Origin: Bacteroidota bacterium | Lineage (GTDB): Bacteria; Bacteroidota; Bacteroidia; Bacteroidales; Prolixibacteraceae | Direction: 5' to 3' | Assembly (NCBI GenBank): GCA_030691295.1 | Contig: JAUYEQ010000463.1 | Coordinates: 1 to 26,104, forward strand | DNA length: 26,104 nucleotides | Part shown: in pieces, positions 1 through 6,658 of the stretch | How the letters are laid out: each line of letters starts with the position of its first letter | Numbering within the stretch: position 1 is the stretch's first letter | The notes under the pieces: generated by a model | Told to the model about the DNA's origin: nothing | Database searches by the model: none | Seen by the model: only the letters and a program-made list of their open reading frames with translations | Made by a program: the position numbers and the translations under genes

Positions 1-8
1 CCAATCTT

Positions 9-551
9 TTAATCTACCTGTTCCAGCAGTGCATCCCGTTCTTTCAGGAATTCCGACAATTTCTCGATAGAACTTCGGGTAATTGCTACTCTTCCTGAAC
101 GATTGAACTGGGTTACACCAAATTCATTCAGTTCATCAAAAAGCTGCTGTGTTTCGTGCGTATGCCCGGTTTTTTCGATCACCACATATTCCCGTGTTAT
201 TTCCAGAATACGCGCACCCGAATTGCGAACAATTTGTTCAACCTTATCCGATTCGAAAAGCTCTTCGATGGGTACTTTGTACAAAGCAATTTCCTGACAA
301 ATCATCTCTTCGTTGGTATTGAAATAAGCTTTCATTACATCCACTACCTTTTCGAGCTGACCAACCACCTTTTGAACACGGTCGGGTGTTTCCCTGATTA
401 CAATTGTAAACTTGAAGATTCCGGGAATCGCCGAGGCCGAAACGGTTAAGCTGTCGATATTGATCTTGCGGCGTGTAAATACGATGGTGATCCTACTGAG
501 TAAACCAATGTGGTCTTCAGAAAAAACGGTGATAATATATTCTTGTTTCAT
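9..551 (-). CDS. ilvN: Acetolactate synthase small (regulatory) subunit
   Basis: Regulatory subunit of acetohydroxyacid synthase; it binds valine and tunes the large subunit in the first common step of Ile/Val/Leu synthesis. The 180-aa protein opens with an ACT domain (about residues 3-75), with the family pattern EDHIGLLSRI followed by INIDSLTVSAS. The C-terminal half (about 85-165) matches the ALS small-subunit C-terminal domain (motif SGARILEITREYVVIEKTG). Its length is normal for the IlvH/IlvN type. The ATG at 551 lies only 10 nt after the ilvB stop, so the two subunits are co-transcribed and probably translationally coupled. The gene ends 8 nt from the window edge; ilvC or leu genes often follow in this group, but that cannot be seen here. 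The identification is secure; whether this isozyme is valine sensitive cannot be read from sequence. Confidence 0.96.
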   Translation of the reverse strand: MKQEYIITVFSEDHIGLLSRITIVFTRRKINIDSLTVSASAIPGIFKFTIVIRETPDRVQKVVGQLEKVVDVMKAYFNTNEEMICQEIALYKVPIEELFESDKVEQIVRNSGARILEITREYVVIEKTGHTHETQQLFDELNEFGVTQFNRSGRVAITRSSIEKLSEFLKERDALLEQVD

Positions 552-561
552 GTCGGTATGT

Positions 562-2259
562 TTAAGGTTCTAATAAAATATCAGATATGGATGCGCCGGT
601 TGGAATCATCGGGAAAACATTGTCTTCCTTTTCGACTACTACCTCGAGAACGAATGGGCCTTTGTGATCGAGCATTGCCTGAACGGCATCTTCCAACTGG
701 TCGCGCGAAGTGACTTTTTGCGACGCCAGTCCATAAGCTTTGGCTATTCCCACAAAATCAGGATTTTTCATTTCAGTAAAAGAATACCGTTTTTCGAAAA
801 ACAACTGCTGCCATTGGCGAACCATTCCGAGGAAATTATTATTCAGCACAATTATTTTTATATCGAGGTTATATTGGGCAATTGTTCCCAATTCCTGAAT
901 GGTCATCTGAAAACCGCCATCACCGGCAACTGCAAATACTACCCGGTCCGGCTTTCCGATTTTAGCGCCCATCGAAGCAGGAAGTGCATAACCCATGGTT
1001 CCCAGGCCTCCTGAAGTTACATTACTCCGGGAATGATTAAATTTAAAGTAGCGCGATGCGATCATCTGGTGCTGACCAACGTCTGTTACCAAAATCGCAT
1101 CGTTGTTTGTCTTTTCTGAAGCGATACGAATCACCTCACCCATGGTTAACCCATTCTTTTTAGGATGAATATCGTGCGAAATTACTTTTTCATATTCAAT
1201 CGTATCGCAATCGCGGAATTCCTGAACCCATGCTTCATGCGAGTTCTGGTTGACATTCCCAATCAGCATCCGAAGCGATTTTTTTGCATTTCCTAAAACC
1301 GGCACATCGGCTTTAATGATTTTATTTATTTCAGCAGGATCAATTTCAAGATGAATAATCTTGGCCTGACGGGCATAAGCAGCCACTTTTCCGGTTACGC
1401 GGTCGTCGAAACGCATTCCGATTGCAATCACCACATCGGCTTCGTTGGTTTTGATGTTCGGGCCATAATTTCCGTGCATTCCCAACATTCCTACATTAAG
1501 CGGATGGTCGGACGGAAGTGACGAAAGTCCAAGTAATGTCCATGCGGCTGGAATACCGGTTTTTTCAACAAATTCTTTCAGTTCTTCTTCAGCATGAGCT
1601 AAAATTACACCATGACCAAACAATACAATTGGCTTTTTAGCTTCGTTGATAATGTCGGCAGCAGCTTTTACCTGAAACGGATCGACCGGATATTCGGGCA
1701 GATAGCTTCTTATTTTGGTGCATTTATTATATTCAAAATCGAACAGTCCAAACTGTGCATCTTTTGAAATATCGAGCAATACAGGTCCCGGACGACCGGT
1801 GGTTGCAATGTGAAAAGCTTTTGCAATCGCTTCAGGAATCTCTTCGGCATTGGTTACCTGAAAATTCCATTTGGTAACAGGTAAAGTAATGCTTATCACA
1901 TCCGATTCCTGAAAAGCATCGGTTCCAAGCAGCGGAGAAGCCACCTGACCGGTAATGCACACCAAAGGAATCGAATCGATTTGAGCATCGGCCAAACCGG
2001 TAATCAGGTTGGTTGCGCCCGGACCGGAAGTTGCAAAACACACACCAGCTCTACCGGTAACATTTGCATAACCTTCGGCTGCGTGAATGGCGCCTTGTTC
2101 ATGCCGTGTGAGGTAATGGGTGACCTGTTGGTCAAAATCGTACAATGCATCGTAAATGGGCATAATTGCCCCACCCGGATACCCAAAAATGGTATCAACC
2201 CCTTCCTCCAGAAGAGATAAGATTACAGCTTGCGAGCCACTTACACGTTGTGTTGCCAT
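562..2259 (-). CDS. ilvB: Acetolactate synthase large (catalytic) subunit
   Basis: Thiamine-diphosphate enzyme that condenses pyruvate with pyruvate or 2-oxobutyrate to acetolactate or acetohydroxybutyrate in the cytosol. The 565-aa protein has the usual three domains. The N-terminal TPP-binding domain contains the catalytic glutamate in TRHEQGAIHAAEGYA (E54). The central domain contains the conserved IGMRFDDRVTG segment near 280-290. The C-terminal TPP-pyrophosphate domain carries the GDG(446-448)...NN(473-474) metal/TPP motif. The length is normal and no key residue is missing. It sits between ilvD (208-nt spacer) and ilvN (10-nt gap), so it is part of an ilvDBN operon. No clear promoter was found in the ilvD-ilvB spacer, so expression probably depends on the attenuated promoter upstream of ilvD. 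Confidence 0.97.
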   Translation of the reverse strand: MATQRVSGSQAVILSLLEEGVDTIFGYPGGAIMPIYDALYDFDQQVTHYLTRHEQGAIHAAEGYANVTGRAGVCFATSGPGATNLITGLADAQIDSIPLVCITGQVASPLLGTDAFQESDVISITLPVTKWNFQVTNAEEIPEAIAKAFHIATTGRPGPVLLDISKDAQFGLFDFEYNKCTKIRSYLPEYPVDPFQVKAAADIINEAKKPIVLFGHGVILAHAEEELKEFVEKTGIPAAWTLLGLSSLPSDHPLNVGMLGMHGNYGPNIKTNEADVVIAIGMRFDDRVTGKVAAYARQAKIIHLEIDPAEINKIIKADVPVLGNAKKSLRMLIGNVNQNSHEAWVQEFRDCDTIEYEKVISHDIHPKKNGLTMGEVIRIASEKTNNDAILVTDVGQHQMIASRYFKFNHSRSNVTSGGLGTMGYALPASMGAKIGKPDRVVFAVAGDGGFQMTIQELGTIAQYNLDIKIIVLNNNFLGMVRQWQQLFFEKRYSFTEMKNPDFVGIAKAYGLASQKVTSRDQLEDAVQAMLDHKGPFVLEVVVEKEDNVFPMIPTGASISDILLEP

Positions 2260-2276
2260 AGTATTTAGAGTTTAAT

Positions 2277-2312
2277 TTATTTTATTCCAACAACTTATTT
2301 TATTCCAACAAC
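2277..2312. repeat. Perfect tandem duplication of an 18-bp unit
   Basis: Positions 2277-2294 and 2295-2312 are identical 18-mers (TTATTTTATTCCAACAAC). They lie just upstream of the ilvB start on the minus strand, inside the ilvD-ilvB spacer. It could be a slippage product or a duplicated binding site; nothing in the sequence favours one reading. Confidence 0.8.
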
Positions 2313-2332
2313 TACATTTTTTGGGGCATATT

Positions 2333-2462
2333 ATAATTTACAATTTGACGATTTACTATTTACCATTCAGAAAACACGGCATTCGAATTAAATCGTAAAT
2401 GGTCAATGAACAAATAGTAAATAATTTTCAATGGTCAATGGTAAATAGATAAATAGTAAATA
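2333..2462. repeat. Degenerate inverted/direct A+T repeats in the ilvD-ilvB spacer
   Basis: This spacer is made of variants of one short theme. GATTTACTATTTACCATT (about 2350-2367) reappears inverted as AATGGTAAATAG...AAATAGTAAAT (about 2431-2461), and ATGGTCAATG occurs twice (about 2399 and 2430). A transcript could fold back over much of it. Such degenerate spacers are common between Bacteroidota genes. No promoter or strong terminator was recognised inside. Confidence 0.5.
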
Positions 2463-2467
2463 TTTCC

Positions 2468-4297
2468 TTAGTCAATCAACCTGATTGCGCCACGGTCGGC
2501 TGACGAAACCATGCTTGCATAAGCTTTCAGCGCTTTGCTCACCATCCGGTCGCGTGGTGCCGGCGTATATGCATCTTTTCCCCTGCTTAATTCCTGTTCT
2601 TTTCTGGCCGCTAATTCCTCATCGCTGAGCAGAACATTTATCTTGCGGGTTTTGATATCAATTTCAATCAGGTCACCATCCTGAATAAGTGCGATTTCGC
2701 CACCGGCAGCAGCTTCCGGAGAAACATGACCGATTGACAAACCGGAAGTTCCACCTGAAAAACGACCGTCGGTAATCAACGCACAGGCTTTGCCAAGGTT
2801 CATTGATTTGATGTAGGAAGTTGGGTACAACATTTCCTGCATTCCGGGTCCTCCTTTTGGTCCTTCGTAAATGATCACCACCACATCGCCGGCCTGCACT
2901 TTGTCGCCAAGAATTCCGTTGCAGGCGTCATCCTGCGATTGGAATACCCTGGCAGTTCCTTTAAAATGATAGACTGAAGGATCGACTCCCGCTGTTTTCA
3001 CGATACAGCCATTCCGGGCAATATTGCCGTAAAGAACAGCCAGACCGCCATCTTTGCTGTAAGCATGTTCGTAGTCGCGGATGCATCCATTCGCGCGGTC
3101 AGTATCCAATTCTTTAAAATAATTTTCCTGAGATCCCATCACCAAATTACGGCCTCCTCCCGGAGCCGATTTATATCTGCGGAAAGCATCTTCAATAACT
3201 GTCGGTGCTGTTATGTCGTATCTGGCAATCGCTTCTTCTAGTGTCAGACCATCAGCACGTGGAACCGATGTGTCGAGCATTCCGGCGCGCGCAAGTTCTG
3301 CTAAAATGCTAAGAATGCCTCCTGCACGGTTTACATCCTGAATGTGGTAAGCTCCGTTGGGGGCAACTTTGCAAAGATTTGGGGTAACCCGCGACAAATC
3401 ATCAATGTCTTTCAATGTGAAATCTACTACACCTTCCGAAGCAATGGCCAAAATATGCAGAACGGTATTGGTTGAACCACCCATCGCAATATCCAGTCTC
3501 ATTGCATTCTGGAAAGCAGCTTTGGTAGCAATATTCCTGGGCAATACATTTTCATTGCCGTTTTTATAATAATCGTAGGTCATTTCAACAATTCGTGCGG
3601 CCGCTTCTTCAAACAGGCGTTTGCGGTTGGCATGGGTTGCCAGAATTGTTCCGTTGCCCGGAAGCGCCAAACCAAGCGCTTCGGCCAGGCAGTTCATCGA
3701 GTTGGCAGTAAACATTCCGGAGCAGGAGCCACAGGTTGGGCAGGCATCGCGTTCAACTTTCGACATTGTTTCGTCGGAGACTGAATTGTCGGCAGCCATT
3801 ACCATCGCGTCAACCAAATCGTATTTTTTACCATCTATAACACCAGCCTCCATAGGGCCGCCCGACACGAAAATAACGGGAATATTCAGTCGCATGGCGG
3901 CCATCATCATTCCGGGGGTAATTTTATCGCAGTTCGAAATGCAAACCATCGCATCAGCACGGTGGGCATTCACCATATATTCAACACTATCGGCAATCAC
4001 ATCGCGCGAAGGAAGCGAATACAACATTCCATCGTGCCCCATCGCAATTCCGTCGTCAACAGCAATGGTATTGAACTCGGCAGCAAAACATCCTTTTTGT
4101 TCGATGATGCCTTTGATATACTGACCAACACCATGAAGATGTGCATGACCGGGCACAAATTGTGTAAATGAATTGACGATGGCAATTACTGGTCGTCCAA
4201 AATGTTCTTCTTTCATTCCGTTTGCCCTCCAAAGGCTTCGGGCACCTGCCATACGCCGTCCTTCGGTAGTTGTGGCTGATCTTAATCGCTTTTGCAT
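2468..4297 (-). CDS. ilvD: Dihydroxy-acid dehydratase
   Basis: Iron-sulfur dehydratase that converts 2,3-dihydroxy-3-methylbutanoate (or -pentanoate) to the 2-oxo acid, the third step of Val/Ile synthesis. The 609-aa protein matches the IlvD/Edd family over its full length. The cluster and active-site signatures are [12 protein letters not shown] (C123, K125) and [12 protein letters not shown] (C186, C189, C192). The C-terminal [24 protein letters not shown] block is also present. The ATG at 4297 lies 33 nt downstream (transcription sense) of the attenuator U-tract. It is the first structural gene of ilvDBN and directly follows the leader-peptide attenuator, so its transcription should rise when charged Ile/Val/Leu tRNAs are scarce. 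Confidence 0.97.
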   Translation of the reverse strand: MQKRLRSATTTEGRRMAGARSLWRANGMKEEHFGRPVIAIVNSFTQFVPGHAHLHGVGQYIKGIIEQKGCFAAEFNTIAVDDGIAMGHDGMLYSLPSRDVIADSVEYMVNAHRADAMVCISNCDKITPGMMMAAMRLNIPVIFVSGGPMEAGVIDGKKYDLVDAMVMAADNSVSDETMSKVERDACPTCGSCSGMFTANSMNCLAEALGLALPGNGTILATHANRKRLFEEAAARIVEMTYDYYKNGNENVLPRNIATKAAFQNAMRLDIAMGGSTNTVLHILAIASEGVVDFTLKDIDDLSRVTPNLCKVAPNGAYHIQDVNRAGGILSILAELARAGMLDTSVPRADGLTLEEAIARYDITAPTVIEDAFRRYKSAPGGGRNLVMGSQENYFKELDTDRANGCIRDYEHAYSKDGGLAVLYGNIARNGCIVKTAGVDPSVYHFKGTARVFQSQDDACNGILGDKVQAGDVVVIIYEGPKGGPGMQEMLYPTSYIKSMNLGKACALITDGRFSGGTSGLSIGHVSPEAAAGGEIALIQDGDLIEIDIKTRKINVLLSDEELAARKEQELSRGKDAYTPAPRDRMVSKALKAYASMVSSADRGAIRLID

Positions 4298-4330
4298 ATC
4301 TTCTATTTGTCTGATAATTATTTTTTCTTT

Positions 4331-4366
4331 AAAAAAAAGCCTTTCTCAGTTGAATGAGAAAGGCTT
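4331..4366 (-). terminator. Attenuator terminator hairpin upstream of ilvD
   Basis: Read on the minus strand, a perfect 12-bp stem (AAGCCTTTCTCA pairing with TGAGAAAGGCTT, arms 4355-4366 and 4337-4348) closes a 6-nt loop. Eight U residues (4331-4338) follow. This is a strong intrinsic terminator placed after the leader peptide and before ilvD, so it should act as an attenuator rather than an operon end. Confidence 0.9.
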
Positions 4367-4396
4367 CTAAGTCTTATAGCTTACATTATACCAATC

Positions 4397-4462
4397 TCAT
4401 CGAGCACGAAGGAGGACCACCACGCTGACAATGACTAGAGATATAATGCTGATATTTTTCAT
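4397..4462 (-). CDS. ilv operon leader peptide
   Basis: A 21-codon ORF (ATG at 4462, TGA at 4397-4399). It contains the run ISIISLVIVSVVVLL and is rich in regulatory residues: 4 Ile, 5 Val and 3 Leu out of 21. Rare-type codons ATA and CTA are included. From memory, the E. coli ilvGMEDA leader peptide contains the similar run ISLVVISVVVIII. The ORF lies 22-30 nt downstream of a Bacteroidota -7 element and upstream of alternative hairpins and a terminator. Its position and composition together leave little doubt that its role is to report the charging of branched-chain tRNAs, not to act as a protein. Confidence 0.88.
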   Translation of the reverse strand: MKNISIISLVIVSVVVLLRAR

Positions 4463-4484
4463 TGATATTTGTTATTTATGCCGA

Positions 4485-4515
4485 CAAATGTAGAAATTAA
4501 TTTGAACTTCCAAAA
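4485..4515 (-). promoter_or_regulatory. Bacteroidota-type promoter for the ilv leader/ilvDBN
   Basis: On the minus strand a -7 box TACATTTG (4485-4492, consensus TAnnTTTG) is preceded by TTTG (4511-4514) with an 18-nt spacer. This fits the sigma-ABfr promoter pattern. Transcription would start roughly at 4475-4480, only 12-18 nt before the leader peptide ATG. Confidence 0.75.
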
Positions 4516-4580
4516 TTAATTTGAAAGTAAAATACTTGTTTGTATGAAAAACTAAAAGCAAACCATTCTTTTTTAAGCAA

Positions 4581-5282
4581 TTAAATCGTCAAATTGGTGT
4601 TATTTATTTCGATTTGCTTTGGAATACTAAACCAAAACGTTGATCCCTTTCCGACTTCGCTCTCCACTTTTAATTTACCATGGTGTGCTTCAATGATCTT
4701 TTTCACAATGGCCAAACCGAGTCCGGTAGATTTTTCGCTTGCAGTAGCCTTCACCGAGGTGGTTTGAAAAGGAGTGAATAATTTTTGAAGTTCTTCTGTC
4801 GGAATTCCCTGTCCCTGATCAATTATTTTGGTTAGAATTTCATCATCATTATCCGAAATATCAATCACAATTTTAGTGTTGGGAAACGAATATTTTATGG
4901 CATTGCTCAACAGATTAATTAACACCTGCTGGATTTTATTCCGATCGAAACTGGCCATAATGCTGCTTCCATCGGTTTTGATAATTATCTCCTGCGATTT
5001 ATTTCTCGCCAGTATTTCTTCGTGAACGATACTTTTTTTAACAAAAGAAAGGTATTCCAACTCACTCAGATTCAAATCGAATATACCTGCCTCAATTTTT
5101 GAAACATCGAGAAAATCGCGGATAAGGTTCAGTGAAAAGTCGCAACTGGCATTGATGTGTCCCAAATATTCAAGTTGTGTCTCTTTGGGTATCGTATCGA
5201 AATCGTCGATTAAAATATCTGAAAAAGAGCCTGCCACACCGATTGGATTTCTTAAATCGTGCGATGATTTTATACGTAATGC
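4581..5282 (-). pseudogene. Histidine kinase fragment, HisKA plus HATPase, no start codon
   Basis: The frame is open from 5282 (just after an in-frame TAA at 5283-5285) to 4581. It encodes an H-box SSHDLRNPIG (His codon 5259-5261), a complete HisKA helix pair, and a HATPase_c domain with N-box INLLSNAIKYS, G1 DQGQGI and G2 STGLGLAIVKKI. No ATG precedes the H-box; the first usable start (GTG at 5235-5237) lies after the phosphorylated His and would give a kinase without it. The preceding codons belong, in another frame, to a different kinase's ATPase domain (next entry). I read this as the 3' part of a kinase whose sensor end was lost by deletion. It could only work if a frameshift joined it to the upstream reading frame. 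Confidence 0.72.
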
Positions 5283-5622
5283 TTAAACCCAATCCTGTTC
5301 CGCTCCCAACCGGCTTAGTCGTATAAAACGGTTCGAATATACGGTCTTTTATTTCTTCCTGAATTCCGCATCCATCATCTTTTACTGAAATAGAAATATT
5401 TTTTTCAGCTTCGGTAACCGTAAGAGAAATGTGACCACCAATTTCAACGGCATAAACAGCATTGATTAAAACATTCAATATGGCCTGATTAAGCTGACCT
5501 GGATAGCAATCAATCAACAAATGATCAGGAAATGAAAGGTTTAGGGTTATGTTTTTTCTTGATATTTCTTTGGAATGTTGATCTGCATCCAGTTGTAATA
5601 AGGATAAATTTCCTGAAAACAT
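5170..5622 (-). pseudogene. Histidine kinase ATPase-domain fragment, both ends cut
   Basis: This frame carries a good HATPase_c core: CYPGQLNQAILNVLINAVYAV (N-box), KDDGCGI (G1), FEPFYTTKPVGSGTGLGL (F and G2 boxes), SITYKII. At its 5' side it overlaps the coding sequence for the 144-aa helical protein, and no HisKA domain precedes it. Recognisable sequence begins around SKEISRKN (about position 5565). At its 3' side the match stops after SITYKII (about 5265), where the next kinase's H-box begins in another frame; the last 30 residues are out-of-frame noise. It looks like the middle of a kinase left by two deletions. Confidence 0.7.
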
Positions 5623-5978
5623 TCAGGTAAAAGTTCCTTTTTATAGATTTCGATCCACCCATTTAGTTGGGCAGCCCAGTAGATAGAACTGAAATTCCGC
5701 GAGCGGTAGGCACGGAAAACCAAAAGTACGGTATCTACCAGAATTTCGGGCGAGTGCTGGTTGAAAATGGATTCGAGAAAACGTGCATGATTGGCATGAT
5801 TGTCCTTCATCATTTCCACATTTCCGGCTCCAACCATGTCGAGCAGATCGGGGCGAGCTTCCATTTTCGCATTCATCATGGCTACCAGACCATCTTTTTT
5901 TGAACCAAATTCGGCAGCGCTTTTTTCGGTTACCTGCTTTAGCTTTTCGGCGGTTGCAATTAAATAATTTCTATCCAT
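5547..5978 (-). CDS. Small helical protein of unknown function; possible N-terminal sensor domain of the broken kinase
   Basis: About 143 aa from the ATG at 5978, three nt after the B12-binding gene's stop (a GTG at 5981 is also possible). The protein is predicted mostly alpha-helical from its residue pattern, with a conserved-looking stretch FRAYRSRNFSSIYWAAQLNGWIEIYKK and a terminal aromatic patch YPYYNWMQINIP. I do not recognise the family by name. The last residues (KKYQEKT) look out of frame, because the kinase ATPase sequence starts here in the -1 frame. The intact ancestor was probably longer, with this domain as the N-terminal module of a histidine kinase. Its place at the end of the cobalamin cluster suggests a sensory role, but that is inference. 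Confidence 0.6.
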   Translation of the reverse strand: MDRNYLIATAEKLKQVTEKSAAEFGSKKDGLVAMMNAKMEARPDLLDMVGAGNVEMMKDNHANHARFLESIFNQHSPEILVDTVLLVFRAYRSRNFSSIYWAAQLNGWIEIYKKELLPECFQEIYPYYNWMQINIPKKYQEKT

Positions 5979-5981
5979 CAC

Positions 5982-6647
5982 TTAAGTTTTAAGGTTTGCA
6001 TTTATCGAGTCAATGTAATTTTCGAGCAGGTATAAATCTGATAAAAGCACCACATTTCCCAAACGCGACAAAGATTCTTCCGAAGCACGGCTGAATGCCT
6101 GCCCGCCAATAATGATCTGCAAAGCAGGAAATTCATTTCGCAGTTGTTCCAACATTTTCAGCAGATTGGCGAAATTAAAATAAACACTCAGCGAAATTGC
6201 AAGCATATCGGGTTTGGTTTCATGAATAAATTTTACCAGTTCTGAGGTGGGAATGCCCGTTCCGAGGAAAAAACTTTCCCAGCCTTTCATCTCGAAAACA
6301 TCGGCCACCATTTTAATACCCACCTGATGCTTTTCATTTTCGACACATGTTACCACCACCTTTTTGCTATACTTTTTCAGAGGAATCAACTGCTCGAAAA
6401 GTTCATTTAAAATTCCTTCGGTAACAGCAGTCGCCAGATGTTCTGTTGCCACAGTAATCTGATTGGTTTCCCACAAACGTCCCACTTCATACAACGATAC
6501 TTTAAAAACCTCTTCGTACAAGTCTTTAATGGAAGGATTTTCCTTCAGGTATTGCCGGGCAATGGATGAACAATTGGCGCGATTGCCTTTTAGAAGGTTT
6601 TGCAGATATTCCTGAACAAGAATCGGTTTGTTTTGGATGGTATCCAT
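5982..6647 (-). CDS. CarH/LitR-type B12-binding sensor domain protein without a DNA-binding domain
   Basis: A 221-aa cobalamin-binding protein. Residues about 5-90 form the helical cap domain with the signature W59-x9-E69-H70 of adenosylcobalamin photoreceptors (CarH/LitR). Residues about 95-220 are a Rossmann-like B12 domain with E105-K-H107-Q-V-G110, a DxHxxG-type motif in which H107 would be the lower cobalt ligand. SLS (152-154) and GG (181-182) complete the B12 fold pattern. No MerR-type HTH is present, so it is a stand-alone sensor, as in AerR-like antirepressors. The residue after W59 is Glu, whereas Thermus CarH has His132 there. I chose the ATG at 6647 because the longer ORF runs into the kinase gene; it begins 11 nt after that gene's stop. 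Light sensing is inferred only. Confidence 0.85.
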   Translation of the reverse strand: MDTIQNKPILVQEYLQNLLKGNRANCSSIARQYLKENPSIKDLYEEVFKVSLYEVGRLWETNQITVATEHLATAVTEGILNELFEQLIPLKKYSKKVVVTCVENEKHQVGIKMVADVFEMKGWESFFLGTGIPTSELVKFIHETKPDMLAISLSVYFNFANLLKMLEQLRNEFPALQIIIGGQAFSRASEESLSRLGNVVLLSDLYLLENYIDSINANLKT

Positions 6648-6658
6648 AATTTCAGATA

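Larger units (their letters stand above)
4331..4462 (-). promoter_or_regulatory. ilv transcription attenuator with competing RNA hairpins
   Basis: Four RNA segments can be assigned. Segment 1 (4438-4448, CATTATATCTC, inside the leader peptide codons) pairs with segment 2 (4384-4398, GAGA, a UUGG bulge, then UAUAAUG), giving 7 plus 4 bp. Segment 2 (AUGAGAUUGG, 4391-4400) can instead pair with segment 3 (CCUUUCUCAU) with two U-U mismatches, acting as an antiterminator. Segments 3 and 4 form the 12-bp terminator. A ribosome stalled on the Val/Leu codons would cover segment 1 and free segment 2. A ribosome at the stop codon (4397-4399) would cover segment 2 and allow termination. The pairings are seen in the sequence; the mechanism is inferred from classical his/trp/ilv attenuation. 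Confidence 0.85.

Noticed and set aside
3621..4124. Long plus-strand open frame inside ilvD
   Set aside because: It is antisense to a fully conserved ilvD, has no start context or homology-like motifs, and is a shadow of the real gene. The same applies to all other plus-strand frames.
5547..5575. Programmed frameshift at the A6 run joining the 144-aa protein to the ATPase fragment
   Set aside because: The product would lack a HisKA domain, and the ATPase piece is itself broken further on; a deletion explains all breaks more simply.
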